Assembly (NCBI RefSeq): GCF_003576645.1
Contig: NC_044918.1
Location: forward strand, 22,948,804-23,012,803
DNA: 64,000 bases
From: Ipomoea triloba
Taxonomy: Eukaryota > Streptophyta > Magnoliopsida > Solanales > Convolvulaceae
Direction of reading: 5' to 3'
Shown here: positions 46,098-57,717 of the stretch, piece after piece
Numbering within the stretch: position 1 is the first letter of the stretch
Layout: each line of letters opens with the position of its first letter
Made by a program: the position numbers and the translations under genes
The notes under the pieces: model-generated
Seen by the model: only the letters and a program-made list of their open reading frames with translations
What the model was told of the DNA's origin: nothing
Database searches by the model: none

Positions 46098-46485
46098 TGT
46101 TAGGAATATAGCGGAATAATGCGGAAGCGAATAATCGAAAATTGAGAATTATAGAAGTTAAATAATAGGGAAAATATATAATAATGACAAAATAATAAAA
46201 TAGAATATATATATTATCACTCAAAAAGAATTAAAGAATGAATAATATATATGTATGCTACGTGAGGTAATTAAAGACAAGGAAAGAAAGAATTCAATTG
46301 AGGTGTGAATTACAAAGCAAATTCCTAGAGTATTATACATTACAAAATTGAGTGAAATGCGGCAAACACAAGGAAATCCAACAATAGCGGTGGAGAAGTG
46401 TAGGAACGTGAGCATGCATGCGAAATCATTGGAGGAATGGTCCAAGATTAATTTGAGCCACATATCAATATATCATATTCTAACA
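46098..46485 (-). repeat. 3' LTR of young copia
   Basis: It is almost identical to 50642-51030 (a G/A difference near 46114 and one missing T near 46335). Confidence 0.95.
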
Positions 46486-46516
46486 ATCTCCACCTTGGAT
46501 CAAATTTATTGCAGAG

Positions 46517-49500
46517 TTAGCAACTGGAACAGCCGACTAAATTCAAGCATTGCTTGAACTTAGTAATAGGAAGAGGCTTGGTAAGCATGTCTGCTGGATT
46601 CTCCAATGTGTGAACCTTCTGGACAACAATATCTCCTGCAGCTACAACATCTCGGATGAAATGGTATCTGACATCAATGTGTTTGGTTTTGGCATGATAT
46701 GTATCATTCTTGGTGAGATGGATAGCACTTTGGCTATCTGAGAACACAACAGTCTAACCTTGTGAAACACCAAGCTCCATAACCAAACCTCGTAGCCAAG
46801 TAGCTTCTTTAACACCCTCTGTTGCTGCAATGTATTCTGCCTCAGTCGTAGATAACGCAGCAATAGACTGAAGCGTAGCTTTCCAACTGATAGCACAATT
46901 ACAAAGAGTGAAAATATAACTGGAAAGTGATCGACGTTTGTCAAGATCACCACCATAATCAGAATCTACAAAGCCCACAATGTCAGTAGATGCAGAAGAA
47001 CTCCGGTCAAAAATCAAGCCCAAAGAGGAAGTACCTTTTAGGTACCGTAGAATCCATTTAACAGCGTTCCAATGTTCCTTACCAGGGTTGTGCATATAAC
47101 GGCTCACAACACTTACAGCATGAGCCAAATCAGGTCTAGTGCACACCATAGCATACATAAAACTACCAACAGCACTAGAGTAAGGAACTTTTGACATATA
47201 AGCCACATCAACATCAGATTTAGGGCATGAATCAAAAGACAACTTAAAATGTGCACCAAGTGGAGTAGACACAGGCTTACAATTAGACATATTGAATCGA
47301 TCAAGCACCTTCTCAACATACTTTTTCTGGGATAGATAAAGTTTACCAGCTTGACGATCCCTGTGTATCTCCATGCCAAGAATCTTCTTTGCTGCACCAA
47401 GATCTTTCATCTCAAACTCATTGCTTAGTTGAAACTTCAACTTCTCAACAAGAGACATGTCAGGGGAAGCAATGAGCATATCATCAACATAAAGTAGAAG
47501 GTAAACAAAAGACCCATTAGAAAATTCTTTGAAATAGACACAACTGTCATATTGGCTTCTTGAGAATCCTTGCCCTAGCATACAAGTATCAAACCGCTTG
47601 TACCATTGCCTTGGAGCTTGCTTTAACCCATAAAGAGACTTCTGTAGACGGCAAACACAATGTTCCTTTCCAGGAACCTCAAACCCCTCAGGTTGGTACA
47701 TGTAAAGCTCTTCATCAAGCTCTCCATGTAGGAATGCAGTCTTTACATCAAGTTGCTCCAACTCCAAATCAAAAAGAGCAACAAAAGCAAGTAGTACACG
47801 TATAGAGGTATGACGAACAACAGGAGAAAAGATCTCGTTAAAGTCAATACCTTCACGTTGATCGAAACCTCGAACAACCAACCGTGCTTTCCACCGTGCT
47901 TTCTCAACCCCAGGGATGCCTTCTTTCTTCTTGTAAATCCACTTACAACTCAATGGGCGTTTACCTTTTGGCAACTCTACCAGCTCCCAACTCAATGGGC
48001 GTTTACCTTTTGGCAACTCTACCAGCTCCCAAGTTTCATTCTTTTTACCTTTTGGCAACTCTACCAGCTCCCAAGTTTCATTCTTATGGAGACTTTCTAT
48101 CTCCTCCAGCTCCCAAGTTTCATTCTTATGGAGACTTTCTATCTCCTCTTGCATAGCAAGCAACCACTTGGATGAGTTGGCACAAGAAATAGCCTCAGAA
48201 TAGTAGGACGGATCACCATTAACCTCTTGTGCAACTGAAAGAGCATAAGCAACCAAGTGGGTTTCATCATCACTAGCATACCTAGCAGGTTTTTTAATTG
48301 TCCTCCTAGGTCGGTCTTGGGCAATAGAGTGCTCTCGCTGTGGCTGAACGAGAGGCGCAGTGCTAGTAGATGCATCATCTTTAGTATTACAATCAATGGT
48401 AGTACTATCAGTAGGCTTGAACTCAAACTCCACCTTTTCTCCAGTACTCTGCATATCACCTGTACTGGGAGCAACACAATCTTTTCCAGAAGAAAGTAGT
48501 GCATTTTCATCAAAAGTGATATCGCGGCTTAGAACGATCTTGTGAGAATCAGAAGACCACAGACGATACCCTTTTGACTCAGAAGCATAACCAAGGAAAA
48601 TGCATTTGACAGCTCTCGGGTTTAATTTACCCGTACTGGAATGAGCATAAGCAGGACATCCAAAAACTCGTAACATAGAGTAGTCAACAGGATTACCTGA
48701 CCAAACTTCTTCTGGAATTTTGAAATCGAGGGATGAATGTGGAGACCTATTTACCAAATAGGATGCAGTAGAAACGGCCTCGGCCCAAAAATCACGCCGC
48801 TTCCATAACCCAGCATTAGAGAGCATACAACGAGCTCTCTCCAACAGAGTCCTGTTCATACGTTCGGCAACACCATTCTGCTGGGGTTTTCCAGGCAAGG
48901 TCTTGTGCCTAGCAATTCCTTGTGTTGCACAGAACTCAGTGAAATCTCTCTCACAGAACTCCAAGCCATTGTCTGTCATGAGCTTCTTGACCTTTTTCCC
49001 TGTTTGAGTCTCAACGAGAATTTTCCACTTTTTGAAAATAGAAAATGCCTGATTTTTATGTTTCAGGAAATAGACCCAGACTTTACGAGAAAAGTCATCA
49101 ATAATAGACATAAAATATCTACAGCCTCCCATAGACTGGACTTTAGTCGGTCCCCATAAATCAGAATGTGTATATTCCAATACACCTTTAGTACGGTGTG
49201 TAGCAGTAGAGAAACTAACCCTCTTTTGTTTCCCAAAAACACAATGCTCACAAAATTGTAATTTACCCGTACCTGAACCGAGGAGGCCTTTCTTGCTCAG
49301 GATATGCATGCCTTTCTCACTCATATGCCCCAGACGCATATGCCATAGTTGAGTGAGATCAGCATCAGACACCGATGAGGATACCGCAACTGAACCTGTC
49401 ACTGTGCTGCCATGCAACACGTACAAGCTTCCAGAACGAGAAGCTTTCATAAGAACAAGAGAGCCTTTAATAACTTTCAGAACTCCACCTTCAGCTGTGT

Positions 49501-50599
49501 ACTTGCACCCCAGAGATTCCAAGGTGCCCAATGAAATCAGATTGCGTTTCAAATCAGGAATATACCGAACATTGGTAAGAGTCCTGATAACGTTATCATG
49601 AGTTTTGATATGAACACTTCCAATTCCACTAACCTTGCATTGGGCATCATTACCCATCAAGACAACTCCACCATCAACTGGTTCCAGAGAGATGAACCAG
49701 TCTTTGTGTGGACACATGTGGAATGTACAACTAGAGTCCAGAATCCACTCAGTGTCGCTCCGTTTGTCACCGGAGCTAATAGATAACATCACATCGCCTT
49801 CTGAATCACTCTCAACAACACTAGCTTCAGCAGACTTCTTTTCTCTCTCTTGTTTGTTCTTCAGTTTGAAGCATTCAGTCACATCATGACCATGCTTCTT
49901 GCAGTACTTACAGGATTTGTTGGACTTACGTCCTTTGGACTTGGATCTAGATTTTTTATTGCTACTCTCTGTTTCAACTGAACGACCCCTAACAATCAAG
50001 CCTTCACCTTTGTCCCCAGACTTAGTTTCTAAGTCAAATTTTTCTTTGGACAGTAGGTTCGACTTAACACTGTCGAAAGTTAGGACTCCAAGAGAATTAC
50101 CATACAGCATAATTTCTTTGAAATGCTTGTATGATTCAGGGAGAGAAACAAGCAATAAAATAGCACGATCCTCATCGTCAATTACGACATCAATATTTTC
50201 CAAGTCCAATAAAATAGAATTGAATTCATCCAAATGAGACTGAATTGAAGTACCTTCCGTCATACGGATTGTGTACAGCCGCTCCTTCAGGCGCAGCTTG
50301 TTCGCTAGAGATTTGTCCATGTAGCGCGAATCCAGCTCGGACCATAAACTTGACGTAGTCGTCTCACCTATCACCTCACGTAGAACCGATTTAGACAGGC
50401 ACAACTGAATGGTTGAACGTGCCTTGTCATCTAAATCTTCCCAATCTTCATCTGTCATTGTAGCCGGTTTCTTCTTCTTCCCAGCTAGCGCTTTCTTCAA
50501 ACCGTTCTGGGTCAGAACGGCTTCCATCTGAACCTTCCAGATAGAAAAGCTAATTTTCCCGTCGAACTTCTCGATATCGAACTTGGTAACAGTCGACAT
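46517..50599 (-). pseudogene. Copia gag-pol polyprotein with one in-frame stop
   Basis: Residue positions are approximate. Gag lies at 1-260 with a CCHC knuckle CKYCKKHGHDVTEC (about 229-242). The protease block is WILDSSCTFHMCP (about 286), D-S-S instead of the usual D-S-G. The integrase zinc region is at 420-460 and the catalytic core has acidic residues in THSDLWGP, MTDNGLEF and NGVAERMN (about 482, 541, 577). RT is at about 880-1130 with LLYVDDMLIAS (about 1038). RNase H follows with DSDYGGDLDKRRS and STTEAEYIAA. Codon 1282 (46754-46756) is TAG; the same frame then continues about 78 codons ([17 protein letters not shown]..) to the natural stop near 46517. Residues 817-884 contain three in-frame 14-codon duplications. 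Confidence 0.95.
47947..48147 (-). repeat. Three staggered 42-bp tandem duplications
   Basis: Adjacent 42-bp windows are each doubled: units begin at 47947/47989, 48002/48044 and 48064/48106. The three windows overlap in the underlying sequence (offsets of about 13 and 20 bases). Each adds 14 codons, so the polyprotein frame is kept, but WELVELPKGK is repeated just before RT. Confidence 0.92.
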
Positions 50600-50625
50600 C
50601 TTTGAAAATAATCCTCAATTAAACC

Positions 50626-50639
50626 TGGCTCTGATACCA
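50626..50639 (-). other. Primer-binding site of young copia
   Basis: TGGTATCAGAGCC on the minus strand, two bases from the LTR, is complementary to the 3' end of initiator tRNA-Met as in most plant copia. Confidence 0.9.
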
Positions 50640-50641
50640 CT

Positions 50642-51030
50642 TGTTAGGAATATAGCGAAATAATGCGGAAGCGAATAATCGAAAATTGAGAATTATAGAA
50701 GTTAAATAATAGGGAAAATATATAATAATGACAAAATAATAAAATAGAATATATATATTATCACTCAAAAAGAATTAAAGAATGAATAATATATATGTAT
50801 GCTACGTGAGGTAATTAAAGACAAGGAAAGAAAGAATTCAATTGAGGTGTGAATTACAAAGCAAATTCCTAGAGTATTTATACATTACAAAATTGAGTGA
50901 AATGCGGCAAACACAAGGAAATCCAACAATAGCGGTGGAGAAGTGTAGGAACGTGAGCATGCATGCGAAATCATTGGAGGAATGGTCCAAGATTAATTTG
51001 AGCCACATATCAATATATCATATTCTAACA
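50642..51030 (-). repeat. 5' LTR of young copia
   Basis: It pairs with 46098-46485; the outer flank is TGCTT. Confidence 0.95.
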
Positions 51031-51149
51031 TGCTTACTATGGTTTAAGTACTTGCACTATTTATTTATTGTATATAGTTTATGGTAGAGTCTCAGGAGTT
51101 ATACATTTTTTTTTTTTTTGCATTTAGTACATAATGGTGCAATAATTTA

Positions 51150-53215
51150 AAGTAGTTGGACACACATGTGAATGTGATTCTTATCGTTTGGATACTTCTC
51201 CTAGTTTGACAAAATATCATGTCCCTGTTTGTGAAGATTTGGTTAAACCTGTTGTTGGGAAGGTTTTCCCTAATTTGGATTCTAGTGTTGCATTTTATAT
51301 TAAATATGCTTCAGTTGTGGGGTTTGATGTTCGACACAGTACGATGAAAAAAATCTAGCGATGGGGTGATAGTTTGGATGTTTTAAGAATGTTGTTTGTA
51401 TGGATAACTCTTCAGCAGCAGAATTGGATGGTGTTGAGTGTTTTGTTAGAAAGAGGCGAAGAGTTTCGAATAGGGTTGGGTGTAGGGCTCGTGTTGCTTT
51501 TAGATATGCGAGTAACGGTACTTATTGTATTCACTCGTTTAAGGAGCTTCACAATCATTCACTGTCCTCATTATTGTCAAGACAATTTCTTAAGGGGAAT
51601 TGGAAGATTGGTGTTGGTCATATGAAGTTTGTTGCTGATTGTGTAAAAGTGAACATTGGGTCAGTGCAGAGTTTTCAGTTGTTCAAGGAGATGGTTGGTA
51701 GTTTCTCAAATGTTGGTGCAACAAGTGTGGAATTTCGAAATATTAAAAGGGACATAAATTCATATTCTTCTGGTGTTGATGCTCAGATGGTTGCGACTAA
51801 TTTCTTAAAGAAAAAAGAAGTATGCCCAGCTCTTTTCTTTGCATTTGACGTTAATGAGTATGATCAATTATCCAGGGTTTTTTGGGCTGATGCTATTTCT
51901 AGGAAGAATTTTACCATTTTTGGTGATGTTGTGTCATTTGATGCTACATATCAGACAAACATGTTAGTTTTTGTTATGTTACTGCATAATTATTATATTC
52001 TATTATGTTATTGGTAAGGTGTTTTTATTATAGTGCAAGTATATATAGCTATAGATGCAACAAGGTTGCACTATTATGTGCATGTAGTATCTGACAAAAC
52101 TTGACCTTTGTTTTTCCGGGTATGATATGGTATTTACACCATTCACTGGTGTTAATAACCATAAAAAGTGTATTACTTTTGGTGCTGGGTTGTTGACAAA
52201 AGAGGATATTGAGTCATGTGTGGTTGTTTGAAAAATTCAAGGAAGCGATGGGTAGTGAGCCAACATTGTTTGTTACTGATCAAGACCCAGCAAGGAGGGT
52301 TGCATTTCCAGGTGTGTTTAAGGAAGCTAAGCATAGGTTTTGTATGTGGCATATTATGTCTAAGGTAGGAGATAAGGTTGGTCCCTCTTTGAGTAAAAAT
52401 GAGTCTTTTTACTCAATAGTGAATATGAGGCAAGTATTCAAAATTTGAAGACACAACTGTCCATGGAGAAACATGCTGCATATGCGTATACTGTTACTAT
52501 ATTTTACGAGGTTTAATATGAGAGTTGTGCAACATGTTTTAGTTGTCGAGTTGTAAATGTTAGGGAGGATCAATGTTTTTTGTACTATGAAATTAAAGAT
52601 GGAGACAATCGAGTTTTTAGTGTCGTGCATAATGTTGTGGAGGTTATTGCTTCATGTGGGTGAAAAATGTTTGAAAGGATGGGGCTACTGTGTAGGCATA
52701 TTTTTGTAGTTTTTAAAGACCTGAAATTGGATCCAATTCCGTTGAGATATGTAGTTAAGCGATGGACTAAGGATGCATCTTTGGGTTGGACTTTTGATAT
52801 TGATGGTGTTGTTGTTGATCAATGGGAAGGTGTTGATGAAAAGTTGGTGTTATTGAAATCTGTTTTGTCGGATATTCAATGTTGTATTAGTATAGTTCAG
52901 TCTTATATGGATCGCTTGCAAATGTTTTCTTAGATCATTAAGGAGCATAAAGACATGCTTTTATCAGACCCAGGTTGCTGTTCTTTTGCTGTTGGTAAGA
53001 GGTCAATCATTGAGGCAATTTTGTGGTTTTTTTGTTCCTTCCGATGTTTCTATTCTTCCACCAAAGAAAGCAAAGAATAAGGGGAGTGGTAGGCGCATTA
53101 AAGGATTCAAGGAGATTGTTATTGAAGAAAGTAAGAAAGAGAAGACCTGCAAGACTTGCAATTGGTCATGATAGCAGGAATTGTGTACTGAGGAAGAAAC
53201 ACTGCCCCTCATAGA
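51150..53215 (+). pseudogene. FAR1/Mutator-like transposase, frame-broken
   Basis: Plus-strand blocks follow the order of FAR1-type MULE transposases. The N-terminal FAR1 half (51151-51357: VAFYIKYASVVGFDVRHST) ends in a stop. The second FAR1 half and transposase start (51400-52017) hold NRVGCRARVAFRYASNGTYC, FKELHNHSLSS and the first catalytic region FGDVVSFDATYQTN. A gap follows, then VTDQDPARR and FKEAKHRFCMWHIMSKVGDK (about 52210-52430; second Asp and the C..H helix region). Last comes a SWIM-type zinc region, FERMGLLCRHIFVVFKDLKL (52667-52760). Frameshifts and stops separate the parts. The catalytic Glu block is not recognisable. Confidence 0.8.
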
Positions 53216-53593
53216 TAGTTTAGGTGCAAAACTGTTATTTTTTTACATTCTATTATCAAAATATGACTATGACTGATTCTTATACTTGTGGCATAATAGA
53301 TATGGAAGGTGTTTTAGCATTGATTGGATGATTCAGTTCTGAAAATTGTGTAAAAACTTTATGCAAATTTGTTGCCATAATAGTGAAGATTATATGCACT
53401 TATATTGTTCACTTAAATTCAACTATAATCTATAGTTATTGCAGAGTAAACCTTAATTGACATTTTGTTGCAGTAAGGTCTAGATGCACAATTAGAGAAG
53501 ATTACTTGCACATATAAGCTAAACTACTTGCACACTATATTTTTTTTAATACATTTTGCATGCACAGTCAAGGGTTCAGGGTTTAGGGTTCTT

Positions 53594-54088
53594 TTTTTTT
53601 TTTAAATCAAAATATATTGAATACCAAAAAGTGTATACAAGCGAAGGTTCAAAAGTGACCAAATGCTATCAAAATTCAAAGGCCTATACCAATCTCAACC
53701 ATATTCTAAGCAATCAAGGCCAAAAGGCTATCTATCACAACCAATAAGTTCTAGAACCATAAATCTCAAGTCTCCCCTACCAAACCACTGATTCGAACTT
53801 CATGCACCTTCAAGTTTCTTTGCCCCACGCAAGAAGGTGCGACCGATGCCTGAATGGTAAAATAATTAAACCTTGCTACCCTTAAGACAAACACCAATCC
53901 CCAAGGTACAAATCTCTGTATTTTATCCCCGGGGACCTTTAGCAGTATTCATCCTAAGCAATAGCCCTCTCATTCTCCACCCTTGGCCTCAAGAACCACC
54001 CCCAAGTGTACGGAGCTCCGCATTTTCTCACCGGGGGCTAATGGTTCAAGACACCAAGCAGTGGCTCCCTCCCCTTCCACCCTTAATG
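53594..54088 (-). mobile_element. LINE-like 3' end (tentative)
   Basis: Read on the minus strand, a T-rich 3' UTR (TATACACTTTTTGGTATTC, AATATATTTTGA) ends in about 10 A at 53594-53604, as in plant L1 elements. The remainder matches nothing I can name, and no target duplication was found. Confidence 0.35.
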
Positions 54089-55500
54089 TGATACCCCGGA
54101 TTTGATTCAAGCCTTGAAGCCCGGTAATTGTTTCCACCGTGTAATTAATTTAATTTAATTGGGCTCCGTTCCTTAAATAAAGATATATTTCCTATCCTGG
54201 GTTATTTATCTAATCAAAGGCCCAATTCCTTGATCTAATTTTATAAGGGATGTTCTTCATTTTGACCTTTTATTCCTTATAAGTAAACTAATTATTTAAT
54301 GGCCCAATCTTGGAAGGACCATGTTTACACTCACTAAATTAATATTGAATGTGGATGACCCATTTCTTGTAAATAAGCCCATGTCTTATTTTAACACCCT
54401 AATATGATACATATATTGTGTATGTAATGATTTTCCTCCACCCATATAAAAAGTCTTGTACTAATGATCCCTAGCTCTTTCCTTTTCCTGCAAACACATT
54501 CCCTTCCACTCTTTCATCCCTTAAGAACCCTAAGCATACACTAGCCTTCATTTCTTCAAGATTTCAAGTCAAGATTGCTCTTTTAGGGACCATAGCACTT
54601 GGGTAAGTATTTCTCCTTAGGAAGACTTCATCTCTCATCATGATTTCATAGTCTTTTACAAGTTCTTATTATATTCCTTTGGGGATCTTTCTTTGGGAAA
54701 AAGGTGATCAAGAAGGTGGTGGTGGCTTGTGAGGTTGCGCCTAGTGTTGGAGATTGCTTGGTTTGATTAGAGCTTCAAGAGGTAATCATCCATGTCTCAC
54801 TAAACCTATTTTCACTCATGATCTATGTATATGACTTGGTGTTTGGAATCCTGTGAATTTCTTGGGGTTTTAGCCTTTGTTTGGATGATCTGTGAACCTA
54901 TCTTGTGGATTATTGGACTTGTGTTCATTATCATTTTGTTGTGTTGAGTATGAGTATTTGTTGTTATGGATTACATGTATTATTTGACCTCTGTGATGTG
55001 TAATCTAAGTAATCTAAGCATATTTCGTATTCTGGATTGGATCATCGTGTATTTTGTTCTGAGTCTGGAATCTGTGTTGGGGTTGCACTTGCAGTGCACT
55101 TGGACGGTATAATGTGTCCCGTCGAAGAGTTCCGCAAAGTGTCTAGTGGAAGGAAGTGGCGGAGGGTGTTGTTCCGTCGCAGTGGTCCGCCTCTTCATGA
55201 GGAAGAGTGCGGCGGACCCGAGTGTTCCGCTTGCGTGTTCCGTGAGGGTGAGCGGTGGGGCATGGCGGTCCAGTGTGTTCCGTTGATGTGTTCCTTTAGT
55301 ACATTACTGGTTCCTTTCCAGTGAGTGTTTGACGGTCTGTTGACTCTGTTGTTTCATCCTTGATTCTGGAATGTGTCCTGAATATATTATTGAGTATTCC
55401 ACTTTGATTCTTGAGTACTTATTCATGATCTTTGGTCATTTATCTTGATTTGTTGAGTTAGTATGGTTGGTTGATTCCTTGGTTATTATTCACACCAATT
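54089..55500 (+). mobile_element. Truncated LTR of a Ty3/gypsy-type element (tentative)
   Basis: It starts TGATACCCCGGATTTG, like the start of the solo LTR at 30179 (TGTAATACCCCGTATT). A promoter-like region follows with AAGAACCCTAAGCATACAC and AAGATTTCAAG, as in long gypsy LTRs. No closing GGGGTGTTACA-type end is present. The right limit is approximate. Confidence 0.45.
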
Positions 55501-55536
55501 CAGATGCATCTTACTAACACCTATCTTTGTGACATC

Positions 55537-56240
55537 CTAAAAGTTCTTGATCAGATTTGTGTTCACATAGTCAGACGAGTTACTCTCTACAAATATTGTA
55601 GCAATCAGTTTGGCAAGACGACGCTTGAGCCATTCTCCTCCGTCCCTGCATTCCACCATTGCCTTACACAGTTTAGTAGGTGTTATACTAAGATTGGTCC
55701 TGCGCAATTGCTGCTTCCATTCTTCAACTAATGTAGTGTCTTCATCTCCTTTAGTTCTTTTCTCAATTCTGATATTTCCACGAGGGAACCCTAGTGTTAG
55801 GGCAAAATCTTCCTCTGTAATGTGCAACTCATTTCCATCTTGCACACATAGAGAACAGCTACGTGCATCAAAGTTGGTAAGGAGCCACCATGCTAGCTTG
55901 CTAAGTATTCTAGAAATATGCTGCTCTCTTAAGTGATCAAAACCCATCTCTCAAACTTTGGGATTGTGCATCATTTAATTTCTTTAAATGTTGTGTTAGT
56001 TGGTATGGGTTGCCCTTGTTGATAGTGATGGGTAAGTAGCATCAGAATACTCAGTGTCAGTGTTTCTGTCCTCATTTGGTTGGGAGTCTTCACTGCCTTC
56101 AACTTCTTAAGTATTCACATCTGGTTCTGATCTAGCGGATGGTTGTTCACTCTCTTCTAAGTCATCTTCAGGTGAGTTCTGAACTATTACTTTCTCTGGC
56201 TGTTTTTTTTTTTTTTTAATTTTTTGCCTGGCGCTTAGAC
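55537..56240 (-). pseudogene. Mobile-domain protein fragment (MULE cargo type)
   Basis: The minus frame 55947-55537 (136 codons) has LSKLAWWLLTNFDARSCSLC and ITEEDFALTLGFPRGNI. This resembles the plant domain that often precedes Ulp1-like proteases in Mutator-like elements (pattern WLxxNFD...ITxEDVxxxLGLPxG). An acidic, Ser/Glu-rich stretch with a stop lies further upstream on the same strand (about 56000-56200). No protease His-Asp-Cys core was found. It is probably a relic of MULE cargo; function is unknown. Confidence 0.5.
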
Positions 56241-56699
56241 TTTCTGGTCTCTTCAGTGCACCAATTTGCCCCTATAAGAGTTATTTACACAGTAGGCTTG
56301 CGAAATTAGTTACATTTATATGATCTATATTAGCATATAAGTATATGTACATTACAGAGTTAGAGTGATCATATCAAGTGCAAGTATATTATACACTAAA
56401 GTGCAACAATATAGATGGTAAAGTATATTATAGTTGTTGTAGAGTGAACATTATCTGTCACTTTGAGCCAGGCAAGTCTAGTTACACATTTACAGAAGAC
56501 TACTTTCACACATAACGTAAACTACTTGCACACCACATTCTCCATAAACTTTGCATGCACATAGTGTGTTAATATTGACTAATCTATAACACAATTACTC
56601 TCACAGTGAAGTTTAGGTGGTCTACATTAACACATAAGAGTATGCACTTGCACAGTTATTTAAGGAAAGAAAATTATATGATAGATGGTAAAGAAGGAA

Positions 56700-56813
56700 A
56701 ATCATTAAAAAAAATATTAAAATCAAAATAATATGAACCATTCATCTTAACAAACAATTACGCGAACATTTTTTAGTTCCCGTCGGGGGCCTAATTTTAT
56801 TGGCTCTTATTAG
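56700..56813 (-). mobile_element. Helitron 5' terminus fragment
   Basis: On the minus strand TCTAATAAGAGCCAATAAAA then TTAGGCCC begins at about 56812, matching the starts of Helitrons 1 and 2. No hairpin plus CTRR end was found, so the length is unknown. Confidence 0.5.
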
Positions 56814-56845
56814 ATTTGTGTAAAGAGATATTAAAAAGTATATTA

Positions 56846-57629
56846 GGTGTGTTTGGTTCGCACATGGGAATTGGAATCGGAATAGGAATCAAATACTTGG
56901 TAATGGTAATAAGTTTTGGTGAAAGTATTTTGCATGTTTGGTAGTATGATGGAATTGATCGAGATGATTACCAATATTGATGTTTGGTTTGTGTGACCCT
57001 ATTATGGGAATAAATATTTTAAAAATAAAAAAACAAAAAAATCAAGGCAATTAATCATAATATAATGGCATACAAAGCACCAATATGAACAAAAAATCAA
57101 AACAAAAATATGAGGGATGTGACAGATGATGAGTGATAAGATGTAATGATACCCATTTTTAATTAACGAATGAAGTTTTTAAGGGAAGGTGTAATCAAAT
57201 TCATAGTTGTGTTTTATAAGGCTACCCTTATCCCAGCAAGTGAACCCCTTTCAAGATGATGTGGAAGGTAATGTGAATTTTTATTTTAAATTTTTTTTTG
57301 TTTTATTTTGTTAGCTTATGTGGCTTGCAAGCTTGCTATGATAGCAAGTTTGCAATTGACTTTTATTTCTTTTTTTTTATTTGTTATTTTATTATTATAT
57401 TTATAATATAAAAGGCCAGTAGGACTACTTTTGAAAGTAAAAAAAGTATTGCAAGGATATAGAGAAAATAGTATAGAATTTATAAATTTAATGATGTGGA
57501 AGTAAGATCCACTTTTGAAAGTGAGAGAGTATTGTAGGGATAAGGATAACCTAAAGTTGTCAACCAAACAATAGCTATGATTTTGATTTCCATTTTTTAT
57601 GTAAACCCATGAACCAAACACACCCATTA
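56846..57629. mobile_element. MITE-like element (GGTGTGTTTGGTTC ends)
   Basis: Inverted ends GGTGTGTTTGGTTCGCACAT and GGTGTGTTTGGTTCATGGG enclose ~780 bp of AT-rich sequence. The target duplication is not resolved. Confidence 0.7.
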
Positions 57630-57715
57630 TTTGTATACTAAAGATATATTATTTGATTATTGAATGTATATTACTTTTATATTATAAAATAATATACATT
57701 CAGTATACAAATAAT
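57630..57715. repeat. Short palindrome ATTATTTGTATACT
   Basis: ATTATTTGTATAC at the left pairs with GTATACAAATAAT at the right across ~55 bp. It is similar in wording to the fold-back at 10471-10712. Confidence 0.6.
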
Positions 57716-57717
57716 CA

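Larger units (their letters stand above)
46098..51030 (-). mobile_element. Young, nearly complete Ty1/copia retrotransposon
   Basis: LTRs at 46098-46485 and 50642-51030 (388/389 bp, TGTTAG..CTAACA) differ by one substitution and one single-base indel. A perfect 5-bp target duplication TGCTT lies at 46093-46097 and 51031-51035. On the minus strand TGGTATCAGAGCC (tRNA-iMet primer site) begins two bases after the 5' LTR, and AAGGTGGAGAT precedes the 3' LTR. A single polyprotein frame of about 1360 codons runs from 50599 to 46517 with one in-frame TAG. The near-identical LTRs indicate recent insertion into the FAR1/MULE element. Confidence 0.97.
44825..56650 (+). mobile_element. Broken FAR1-type Mutator-like transposon, heavily invaded
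   Basis: The left end GGCTTCTGTTCACATGCG..GCTCAGGTAAGAAATAAGA adjoins a (TA)n array and shares the CAGGT(A/G)AGAAATAAGA core with the ends of the element at 25253-30156. The interior repeatedly shows GTGCAC/TTGCAC phrases (45100-46090, 51030-53560, 56280-56650). A broken FAR1/MULE transposase lies on the plus strand (51150-53215) and a second gene remnant on the minus strand (55537-56240). Insertions inside are a MITE (45613-46068), a copia (46098-51030), a LINE-like 3' end (53594-54088) and an LTR fragment (54089-55500). The right terminus was not found, so the right limit is approximate. Confidence 0.5.

Noticed and set aside
47560..50237. Many plus-strand frames under the young copia
   Set aside because: They are antisense shadows of the gag-pol frame.
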